A DNA stretch of 6,717 nt, from NCBI GenBank assembly GCA_905236545.1, contig CAJOQO010000189.1, forward strand, positions 1-6,717. Reading direction: 5' to 3'. The stretch is from an uncultured Lachnospiraceae bacterium. GTDB lineage: Bacteria > Bacillota > Clostridia > Lachnospirales > Lachnospiraceae. Shown one piece after another: positions 1-5,971 of the stretch (positions are counted from its first letter, which is position 1; every line of letters starts with the position of its first letter). A program made the position numbers and the translations under genes. Below the pieces are notes generated by a model. The model did not search any database and was not told the DNA's origin. It worked only from the letters and a program-made list of their open reading frames with translations.

Positions 1-1525
1 CTGCGCGTGGAGCGGCCTGGAGATCACCAGACAGCTGATCGAGCTTTGCGGGGATACCTGGGAGATCATCGAGCATCACAGGACCAGCGAACTGAAATTC
101 GAGGAAACGCCCTTCGAGGGACCGCGGAAAAATGACGCCTATATCGTCTTTTCCAGGCTTGGCGCCCATCAGATGGCGGAGTGGCTCGAGGAGCACGGGA
201 TGACCCCCTCCATCGTCTACGGGAAGCTTCCCTATGAGGTCAAGATGGAGGAGGCGCGCAAATTTGAGGACGGTCGGACCGACTGCCTCGTCGCGACGGA
301 TGCGATCGCGATCGGCCAGAACTACAATATCGAGCGGATCGTCTTCCGCGATGTGACAAAATTCATCAACCGCAGGGAGATCCGGCTGGACTCGCAGACC
401 GTCAAACAGGTGGCGGGAAGGGCGGGACGCTATGGCAGGTTCCCGGTGGGCTATGTGAATACATGGAGGGAGGCGGACCGCGAGGAGATCCGCCTGAAGC
501 TGCTCGAAGAGGACGTGCCGTCCCGGACGGCGCCGCTGGAGCTTCCGGCGTTTCTGGTGGACAAAGACCTTCCCCTCAGCCTGATCTACAGAGCATGGAC
601 GGGATCCGAGGCGGGAGAGCCCTTTGTCAAGGCGGATACCACGACAGAGCTTTTCATCTGCCGCCTGATCGAGGAGGAGTATCCCTCGATCAGCAAGCAG
701 AATGAATACAATCTGGCTTCCCTGCCTCTGGATCTCAGGGACCGGACGCAGCTGGACCTTCTCAGAAGCCTGTTCAGCGCGATGCTCCGGCCCACCTCCG
801 ATGAGGAGTGGAAGGCGCTCCTTCCGGAGCCGGAAACCATACACCGCCTGGTGCGGTGGAGACCCCATCTGCGGGACTGCGAGAAGCTCTGCCGGGATCT
901 GGATCTTTCCTCGAGCTTCTTCTACAAGATCCGCCGGGACGACCTGGCGGAGTATGTCATCCACCTGAAGCCGCCGGTCACAAAAAGGATCGCGGAGATG
1001 ATGGCGGAGGAGATCCCGGACCACGCTCCCGGCGAAAAGCCTCCGAAGAGAGAAGAGGAGGAAGAGAAATCGAAAGTACGGGAGCCGGAGACAGGGAAAG
1101 AACCAAAAGTGCCGGACCAGGAGCCGGAGAAAAAACCAAAAGAGTGGGAGCAGGACACCTCAAAGTGGCCGACCGCATATATCTATGTCAGCGTAACGGG
1201 ACAGACAGAGCGCAACACCGGGCGGTTCCCGGCCGGAGACTGGCAGAAGCTGAATTCCAGAAAGCTCGAGCAGTCCTTTGGAAACGAAGCTTCCTATATC
1301 GACTATTACTGCTATAAGAAGAAAGACCGTATCCCGGAGTACTGCCGGACCGACGCTTACCTGCGCTATACCGTCCGGCTGGATCCGCGCTTCATCGTCT
1401 CCGATGAGGGCGCATACTATCTGGCAGAGCGGTTCCTGGTCGTAAAGACGGACTACAAGGAAGCACAGGCGCCCCCGCGCCAGAACAGTTACCATCACCG
1501 CAGCCGCAGGGGCAGAAGACGGTAG
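1..1525 (+). CDS. Suv3-like superfamily 2 RNA helicase, 3' part (5' end outside window)
   Basis: The frame is open from base 2, so the gene begins upstream; the Met codon at 173 lies inside the helicase core and is not the start. Visible parts are the second RecA-like domain and beyond. Motif IV-like AYIVFSR is near 137. YGKLPYEVKMEEARKF near 217-264 resembles the Suv3 YGSLPPxxKLxQAxxF stretch. Motif V, ATDAIAIGQNYNIERIVF, is at about 293-346, and motif VI, QVAGRAGRYGR, at about 407-440. A helical region follows (to about 990), then a charged Glu/Lys/Pro linker (about 1010-1170), a small Tyr-rich domain of unknown type (about 1172-1450), and a tail ending RSRRGRRR. Suv3 proteins are ATP-driven 3'-5' RNA/DNA helicases, mitochondrial in eukaryotes, so a cytosolic role in RNA unwinding or decay is inferred. 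The Walker A and B half is off-window. A promoter separates it from the pilus genes, and no functional link to them is visible. Confidence 0.85.
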   Translation, partial: CAWSGLEITRQLIELCGDTWEIIEHHRTSELKFEETPFEGPRKNDAYIVFSRLGAHQMAEWLEEHGMTPSIVYGKLPYEVKMEEARKFEDGRTDCLVATDAIAIGQNYNIERIVFRDVTKFINRREIRLDSQTVKQVAGRAGRYGRFPVGYVNTWREADREEIRLKLLEEDVPSRTAPLELPAFLVDKDLPLSLIYRAWTGSEAGEPFVKADTTTELFICRLIEEEYPSISKQNEYNLASLPLDLRDRTQLDLLRSLFSAMLRPTSDEEWKALLPEPETIHRLVRWRPHLRDCEKLCRDLDLSSSFFYKIRRDDLAEYVIHLKPPVTKRIAEMMAEEIPDHAPGEKPPKREEEEEKSKVREPETGKEPKVPDQEPEKKPKEWEQDTSKWPTAYIYVSVTGQTERNTGRFPAGDWQKLNSRKLEQSFGNEASYIDYYCYKKKDRIPEYCRTDAYLRYTVRLDPRFIVSDEGAYYLAERFLVVKTDYKEAQAPPRQNSYHHRSRRGRRR

Positions 1526-1530
1526 AGTTC

Positions 1531-1561
1531 CAAAGATGAGGCAAAGATGAGCAAAGATGAG
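1531..1561 (+). repeat. Three near-tandem copies of CAAAGATGAG
   Basis: CAAAGATGAG occurs exactly at 1531-1540, 1542-1551 and 1552-1561, with one extra G between the first two copies. The array starts six bases after the helicase stop codon. It looks like replication slippage in non-coding DNA, and no function is evident. Confidence 0.85.
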
Positions 1562-1586
1562 GCTCCGCCTGTCGGATTGCAGCAAT

Positions 1587-1617
1587 TTTACACAGAAGAG
1601 ATGATTTGTGTTATAAT
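1587..1617 (+). promoter_or_regulatory. Sigma-A-type promoter with extended -10, upstream of pilB
   Basis: A perfect TATAAT lies at 1612-1617, preceded by TG one base upstream (1609-1610), which makes an extended -10. TTTACA at 1587-1592 matches the TTGACA -35 at five of six positions, with a rather long 19-base spacer; an extended -10 tolerates a poor spacer. Transcription would start near 1624, leaving a leader of roughly 58 bases before the pilB start. This is the only convincing promoter I see in the window, and it probably drives pilB and the genes after it. Confidence 0.7.
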
Positions 1618-1667
1618 GAGTGGACATTGATTAAACAATCGTTCAGATAGAATCTCTGACAGGTTTT

Positions 1668-1673
1668 GAGAGG
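1668..1673 (+). promoter_or_regulatory. Ribosome binding site of pilB (GAGAGG)
   Basis: GAGAGG ends eight bases before the ATG at 1682, which is normal spacing and supports that start. The bases TCTCT at 1653-1657 could pair with AGAGG at 1669-1673 across an 11-base loop and partly mask the site. The pairing is short. Confidence 0.6.
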
Positions 1674-1681
1674 CGTCAAAC

Positions 1682-3361
1682 ATGAAGAGCATGCGGTTGG
1701 GCGACATGCTGGTATCGCTGAACCTGATTACTGAGGAACAGCTCCAGAAGGCCCTGACAGACCAGAAAGAAACACATAAAAGACTCGGTGAACAGCTGAT
1801 CGAGGAAGGATTCATCACGGAGGCGCAGCTGATCGATACGCTGCGTGTGCAGCTTGGCATCGACTATATCGATCTGTCCAAGACCGATATCGATCCCACG
1901 ATGTCGCGCTACGTGCCGAAGGCACTGGCGAAGAAGTCCCAGATCGTTCCCGTGCGGGTGGCGAAGGGCAATCTGTTCCTCGCGATGGCCGACCCGCTGA
2001 ACTTCTTCGCGCTTGAGGACGCGCAGAATGCCTCCAAGATGAGGATCATCCCCATGATCGCCTCCACGGCCGCTGTCGATCATGCGATCTCTGTCCTGTA
2101 TGGCAATGAAGGTGCCGCCGAAGCCATCGCGCAGATGAGGGAAGAGGCCGGCATCTCGGACGAGCAGGTGAATAACGTGGTGGCGACGCAGGAATCGGAG
2201 GAGAGCGGTCCGACGATCCGTCTGGTCAACTCCATCATCGAGCGCGCCCATGTGGAGCATGCGTCCGACATCCATATCGAGCCGACCAAGGGAGATCTGG
2301 TCATCCGTATGAGAATCGACGGAACCCTGCACAAGATCCTGACGGTTCCGCGCGACATCATGGATTCCGTCATTTCCAGGATCAAGATCATGAGCCGGCT
2401 GGATATCGTCGAGAGAAGAGTTCCCCAGGACGGCCGTGCCGTGCTCAAGGTGAAGGGCGCCGATGTTGACATGCGTGTTTCCACGCTGCCAACCATCTAC
2501 GGGGAAAAGATCGTTATCCGTATCCTCGGCTCCGAGCGCGGGATGCTGAACCGTGCCGCGATCGGCATGCCGGAAAATGAAAACAAGAAGCTTGACCGCC
2601 TGCTCGGATTCACGAGCGGCGTTATCATGATCGTCGGCCCGACCGGTTCCGGTAAGTCCTCTACCATGTACACTCTGGTGCAGGAGCTTTTGAGCGAGGC
2701 CACCAACCTGATCACGCTCGAAGACCCGGTCGAGTACAACATCGACGGTGCCACCCAGGTTCAGATCAATGAAAAAGTCGGCCTGACCTTTGCGAGCGGC
2801 CTGAGGGCGATCCTCAGACAGGATCCGGATGTGATCTGCGTCGGTGAGATCCGTGACGGCGAGACGGCGGATATCGCCATGAGAGCCGCCATGACGGGCC
2901 ACCTGGTTATCACAACCATCCATACGGAGGATGCCGTCGCCGCGATCGACCGTCTTCATGACATGGGAGTGCCGCCCTATCTGGTGGCAGGCGGCGTGCG
3001 CGGGATCATTTCCCAGAGACTGCTGAAGAGGGTCTGCAAGAACTGCAGGACAGAGTATGTGCCTTCCGTCGAAACCTTTGAGATCTCCGGACTGAAGCCG
3101 AAGATCGGAGCCAGGTATTATCACGGCAAGGGCTGCGACTTCTGCTTCGGCAGCGGATACCGTGGAAGGATCGGCGTATTCGAGGTACTGTGCATGAATG
3201 ACCAGCTGCGCCGGTGCGTCACCAGCGGAGGCGACAAGCAGGAATTCCGGTCGCTCGCCCTGCAGACCGATTACGTGCCGATGCTCGACCACGCGGAAGA
3301 ACTGGTGGCGGAAGGCATCACCACCGTGGAGGAAGTGGCGCGTGTGGTTAACCTCGAGTAA
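1682..3361 (+). CDS. pilB: Type IV pilus extension ATPase PilB with cyclic di-GMP-binding MshEN domain
   Basis: Cytoplasmic hexameric ATPase that powers pilus polymerisation at the PilC platform; 559 residues is a usual PilB/GspE length. Residues 5-28 and 34-57 are two 24-residue repeats starting RLG and ending in Gln, separated by exactly five residues. This is the MshEN cyclic di-GMP-binding pattern, and the domain runs to about residue 140. The N2 domain begins near G176 (GPTIRLVN, then SDIHIEP). The ATPase has Walker A GPTGSGKS (319-326), Asp box LEDPVEY (346-352), Walker B region ICVGEIRD with E389, and His box GHLVITTIHTED with H407 and H414. A zinc-binding set C452/C455 and C485/C488 is intact, as is typical of PilB/GspE. 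The start at 1682 is favoured by GAGAGG eight bases upstream and because RLG follows almost at once. It is first in the pilus cluster. GspE of type II secretion is the main alternative, but the adjacent pilT favours PilB. Confidence 0.96.
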   Translation: MKSMRLGDMLVSLNLITEEQLQKALTDQKETHKRLGEQLIEEGFITEAQLIDTLRVQLGIDYIDLSKTDIDPTMSRYVPKALAKKSQIVPVRVAKGNLFLAMADPLNFFALEDAQNASKMRIIPMIASTAAVDHAISVLYGNEGAAEAIAQMREEAGISDEQVNNVVATQESEESGPTIRLVNSIIERAHVEHASDIHIEPTKGDLVIRMRIDGTLHKILTVPRDIMDSVISRIKIMSRLDIVERRVPQDGRAVLKVKGADVDMRVSTLPTIYGEKIVIRILGSERGMLNRAAIGMPENENKKLDRLLGFTSGVIMIVGPTGSGKSSTMYTLVQELLSEATNLITLEDPVEYNIDGATQVQINEKVGLTFASGLRAILRQDPDVICVGEIRDGETADIAMRAAMTGHLVITTIHTEDAVAAIDRLHDMGVPPYLVAGGVRGIISQRLLKRVCKNCRTEYVPSVETFEISGLKPKIGARYYHGKGCDFCFGSGYRGRIGVFEVLCMNDQLRRCVTSGGDKQEFRSLALQTDYVPMLDHAEELVAEGITTVEEVARVVNLE

Positions 3362-3444
3362 GGATCTTTGAAAGATTTCAGGCAGCTATTCAGAACCCCC
3401 ATTGCTCAGAATACTTTGTGTTCTTTGCTGTGGGCGGACAGGTG

Positions 3445-3450
3445 AGGAGG
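3445..3450 (+). promoter_or_regulatory. Strong ribosome binding site of pilT (AGGAGG)
   Basis: A perfect AGGAGG core lies seven bases before the ATG at 3458 and fixes the pilT start. It is clearly better than the sites in front of pilB and pilC, so PilT may be translated more strongly than its neighbours. Confidence 0.85.
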
Positions 3451-3457
3451 AAATCAG

Positions 3458-4558
3458 ATGAACTTCACAGTAGATAAGATCGTAGAGTACGCTGCGTCGC
3501 AGCGCGTGTCCGATATCCATCTTGTGAAAGGACTTCCCCCCAAGGGAAGAATCGACGGAAAGCTTGAGAACCTGATGGATGCGGTTCTCACCGCGGAGGA
3601 CTGCGAGCAGATCGCGAAGGATCTGGCGGGAGACCTGTATCCGGTGGTACGCAGCTCGGGAGAACTCGATCTGGCGAAGACGATCAGCGGGGAGCGTGTC
3701 CGTATCAATCTGTTCCGGCAGCAGGGCTTTATCTCAGCCGTGCTTCGTATCCTGAGCAACAAGATCCCGAAGATTAAGGATCTGGGGCTTCCGCCCGCGG
3801 TCGCGCAGTTCCCGTCCTACAACAAGGGAATCGTGCTTGTCACGGGGGAAACCGGCTCCGGTAAATCGACCACGCTCGCGGCCATCCTGGACGAGATCAA
3901 CCACACCAGGAAGGATCACATCATCACGCTGGAGGATCCGATCGAGTATATCTACAAGCCGGATCTTTGCACCATCAACCAGCGCGAGATCGGCAAGGAT
4001 ACCGACAGCTACGCGGACGCGCTCAGGGCGGTTGTGCGTGAGGATCCGGACATCATCCTGATCGGTGAGATGAGAGACCTTGTCACGATCGAGACCGCGC
4101 TGACGGCGGCTGAGACAGGCCATCTGGTCTTCGCGACGCTGCATACCAACTCCGCGGTCGACTCGATCAACAGAATCGTCGGCGTATTCCCGGAGGCGCG
4201 CCAGACCCAGATCCGTGTGGAGCTTGCCTCCACGCTGCGTGCGATCCTGTCCCAGCAGCTGCTGGTGCGCGCGGGCGGAAAAGGACGCGCGGCGGCCTGT
4301 GAGGTCATGGTTGTCACCGGCGCCATCCGCGCACAGATCCGCGAAGGCAAGGACGCGCAGATGCAGTCCTCCCTGCTGTCCTCCGCCAAAGAGGGGAGCA
4401 TCACGATGGACAACTGCCTGATCGAGATGGCAGGAAAGGGAATCATAACGCCTGAAACCGCGTTCGATAACTGCGCGGATAAGGAATATATGCAGAGAAA
4501 GATGGGGTTCGGCGGCGGCTCCGGCGGCGGCTTCGGCGGCGGAGGCCGGATGCGCTGA
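3458..4558 (+). CDS. pilT: Type IV pilus retraction ATPase PilT with Gly-rich C-terminal tail
   Basis: Cytoplasmic hexameric ATPase that depolymerises the pilus and drives retraction and twitching. The PilT N-terminal pattern SDIHLVKGLPPKGRIDGKL is near residues 18-36. Walker A is GETGSGKS (130-137), and the Asp box is LEDPIEY. The Walker B region IILIGEMRDL has E204, and the His box HTNSAVDSINRIVGVFP is PilT-type. AIRAQIREGK at 289-298 corresponds to the AIRNLIREGK retraction motif, which separates PilT from PilB. There is no N-terminal MshEN domain and no tetracysteine set, as expected for PilT. At 366 residues it is somewhat longer than typical PilT. The excess is a tail of Gly with a few Phe and Ser (350-363) ending in RMR. 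It follows pilB after 96 bases and precedes pilC by 162 bases. The strong AGGAGG supports the start. PilU is less likely in a cluster with a single retraction ATPase. Confidence 0.96.
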   Translation: MNFTVDKIVEYAASQRVSDIHLVKGLPPKGRIDGKLENLMDAVLTAEDCEQIAKDLAGDLYPVVRSSGELDLAKTISGERVRINLFRQQGFISAVLRILSNKIPKIKDLGLPPAVAQFPSYNKGIVLVTGETGSGKSTTLAAILDEINHTRKDHIITLEDPIEYIYKPDLCTINQREIGKDTDSYADALRAVVREDPDIILIGEMRDLVTIETALTAAETGHLVFATLHTNSAVDSINRIVGVFPEARQTQIRVELASTLRAILSQQLLVRAGGKGRAAACEVMVVTGAIRAQIREGKDAQMQSSLLSSAKEGSITMDNCLIEMAGKGIITPETAFDNCADKEYMQRKMGFGGGSGGGFGGGGRMR

Positions 4559-4595
4559 GGGATGGCCGGATGGTGTGCTGAGGGATGGCCGGATG
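4544..4595 (+). repeat. Tandem duplication of the pilT 3' end, including its stop codon
   Basis: GGCCGGATG occurs at 4544-4552, 4564-4572 and 4587-4595. The longer string GCTGAGGGATGGCCGGATG is repeated exactly at 4554-4572 and 4577-4595, a 23-base period. The first copy encodes the end of PilT (GRMR and TGA); the later copies are downstream of the stop. The four-base difference (C versus GTGT between sub-blocks) means copies 1 and 2 are not identical units. Local slippage is the simplest explanation. Confidence 0.85.
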
Positions 4596-4712
4596 CGTTT
4601 CAGAAGTCATCAGGCTGTGTTCGGGCATGTTGAATGAAGCGATGCGGAAGCCTGATCCTGCCGGTTCCTGCGAAACGGCGGTTCGGGAAAAAACGGGCAT
4701 AGATAACGGGAT

Positions 4713-4718
4713 AAGGGA
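4713..4718 (+). promoter_or_regulatory. Weak, closely placed ribosome binding site of pilC
   Basis: The only purine-rich candidate near the ATG at 4721 is AAGGGA, ending two bases before the start, which is closer than usual. A GGG at 4708-4710 has better spacing but a poor match. The protein begins MATFKYKAL, the usual PilC/GspF N-terminus, so the start itself is secure and initiation is probably inefficient. Confidence 0.4.
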
Positions 4719-4720
4719 TT

Positions 4721-5944
4721 ATGGCAACATTCAAGTATAAGGCTCTGACTCCGGACGGAGCGGAGATGAAGGGTGTGATGCAGGCACCGGATGAATACAG
4801 TGCCGTGCAGAGGATCCGGCAAAAGTGCCCTGTGATCCAGGAGATCTCGCAGGTAAAGGAGACAAAACAGGGCGGCGGCGGTCTGATGAGCATGGAGCTT
4901 GGCTCAAAAGAGATCGACGGAAAGACTCTGTCGGTTATGTGCTCTCAGTTTGCCATCATGCTCCGGTCAGGCCAGATGATCGGCCGCGTCATGCAGATGG
5001 TGGCGGATCAGACGGCTGACAAAAAACTGAAAAAGCTCCTCCAGGAATGCGCCGAGGATGTCGAGCAGGGAAGCACCGTAGCCTCTGCCCTGGAGCGGCA
5101 TGGTGAGAAGATGCTTCCGATGACGTTCATCGAGACGGTCCGGGCAGGTGAGATGGCCGGAACCCTGGAAACCTCCTTCACCAAGCTCGAGAGCTATTAT
5201 GAGAAGGCATACAAGAACAAACAGAAGATCAAATCGGTTATGAGCTACCCGATCTTTGTCATGGTAGTCGCGGTGATCGTGGTCATCGTCATCATGGCGA
5301 AGGTGGTGCCGTCGCTGTCCGCGACCTTCGCGGATCTGGGCGGAGAGCTTCCCATGATCACGCAGGTTCTGATCGGTATTTCCAAGTTCTTCCAGAGATG
5401 GTATATCGTCATGATCATCGTGATCGTCGGACTCGTGATCGGTCTGAAGATCTATTTCGGGACGGAAAAAGGAAGGCTGGTAAAGGGCGCGCTTTTACTG
5501 AAGGCTCCGGTGATCGGAAAGATCAATATCTTTTCCGGGGCTGCCCAGTTCGCGGATACGATGTCCACGATGCTCTCATCCGGCCTGACGGTAAACCATG
5601 CGGTCGAGGTCACCGGAAAGGTTCTTGACAACGCGGTTCTCTCCCAGGAGGTTGCGTCGATGATCCCGAAGATCGAGGAAGGAAGAAGCCTGGGAGACTG
5701 TATGATGCAGCTCAAATACTTCCCGAACAACCTCAAGGAGATGGTGGCGGTCGGCGAGGAGAGCGGATCTCTGGATGAGACTCTGATGACAATCGCAGAC
5801 TACTATTACAATGAACAGGATCACGCCACGCAGCAGGCAGTCTCAAAGATGGAACCGACGATCATGGTGTTCCTGGCGGGATTTGCCGGATTCATCGTAC
5901 TTGCGATCTACCTGCCGATGTTCTCGATGTACAACCTGATGTAA
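4721..5944 (+). CDS. pilC: Type IV pilus inner-membrane platform protein PilC (GspF family)
   Basis: Polytopic membrane protein on which PilB and PilT act to insert or remove pilins; 407 residues is normal for PilC. It begins MATFKYKALTPDG, the family's conserved N-terminus. Two T2SSF/GspF cytoplasmic repeats are visible. The first (about 70-190) includes FAIMLRSGQ, FIETVRAGEMAG and SVMSYPIF. The second (about 270-390) includes FADTMSTMLSSGL, MVAVGEESGSLDETL and YYYNEQ. Three hydrophobic helices lie at about 176-193, 226-246 and 380-398, matching the three-helix topology of the family. VVPSLSATFADLGGELPMIT after the first helix is the conserved connecting segment. The downstream pseudopilin-like gene starts ten bases after the TAA, which suggests shared translation. 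GspF is the type II secretion counterpart, but the adjacent pilT argues for a pilus role. Confidence 0.95.
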   Translation: MATFKYKALTPDGAEMKGVMQAPDEYSAVQRIRQKCPVIQEISQVKETKQGGGGLMSMELGSKEIDGKTLSVMCSQFAIMLRSGQMIGRVMQMVADQTADKKLKKLLQECAEDVEQGSTVASALERHGEKMLPMTFIETVRAGEMAGTLETSFTKLESYYEKAYKNKQKIKSVMSYPIFVMVVAVIVVIVIMAKVVPSLSATFADLGGELPMITQVLIGISKFFQRWYIVMIIVIVGLVIGLKIYFGTEKGRLVKGALLLKAPVIGKINIFSGAAQFADTMSTMLSSGLTVNHAVEVTGKVLDNAVLSQEVASMIPKIEEGRSLGDCMMQLKYFPNNLKEMVAVGEESGSLDETLMTIADYYYNEQDHATQQAVSKMEPTIMVFLAGFAGFIVLAIYLPMFSMYNLM

Positions 5945-5947
5945 GGG

Positions 5948-5971
5948 GGAGCGCATGAAGGAGCGCATGAA
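5948..5971 (+). repeat. Perfect 12-bp tandem repeat carrying two alternative start codons
   Basis: GGAGCGCATGAA is at 5948-5959 and again, directly abutting, at 5960-5971. Each copy contains an in-frame ATG (5955 and 5967) with purine-rich sequence just before it: AAGGGGG ending five bases before the first, AAGGAG ending three bases before the second. Spacing favours the first. The two starts would differ only by four leader residues (MKER). Confidence 0.85.

Noticed and set aside
173..1525. A complete helicase-like gene starting at the ATG at 173
   Set aside because: The same frame is open from base 2 and encodes conserved helicase sequence upstream (AYIVFSR), so the gene starts outside the window.
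1560..1589. Terminator of the helicase gene (AGGC-TCC-GCCT, then ATTG-CAG-CAAT followed by TTTT)
   Set aside because: Both stems have only four pairs, which is too weak for a confident intrinsic terminator, and the T-run overlaps the -35 of the pilB promoter.
1618..1681. Cyclic di-GMP riboswitch in the pilB leader, as found before some clostridial pilus operons
   Set aside because: The leader is about 58 bases, and the conserved elements of either GEMM class are not seen here or in the other gaps.
1676..3292. A 538-residue open frame on the minus strand opposite pilB
   Set aside because: Its translation is rich in His, Asp and Arg, with no recognisable motif or hydrophobic pattern, and it mirrors the codon positions of pilB. 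It is an antisense shadow of biased codon use, since pilB is certain on the + strand.
3364..3430. Internal promoter before pilT (TTGAAA at 3368 or TTGCTC at 3402)
   Set aside because: No acceptable -10 lies 16-19 bases downstream of either.
4562..4633. A 23-codon open frame (ATG at 4562, stop at 4631) after pilT, also in frame with pilT readthrough
   Set aside because: It arises from the duplicated repeat, has no hydrophobic or conserved pattern and no proper upstream spacing, so there is no reason to call it a gene.
4630..4706. Internal promoter before pilC (TTGAAT at 4630, or TAGATA at 4700)
   Set aside because: The first lacks a -10 and the second lacks a -35, so a promoter is not supported.
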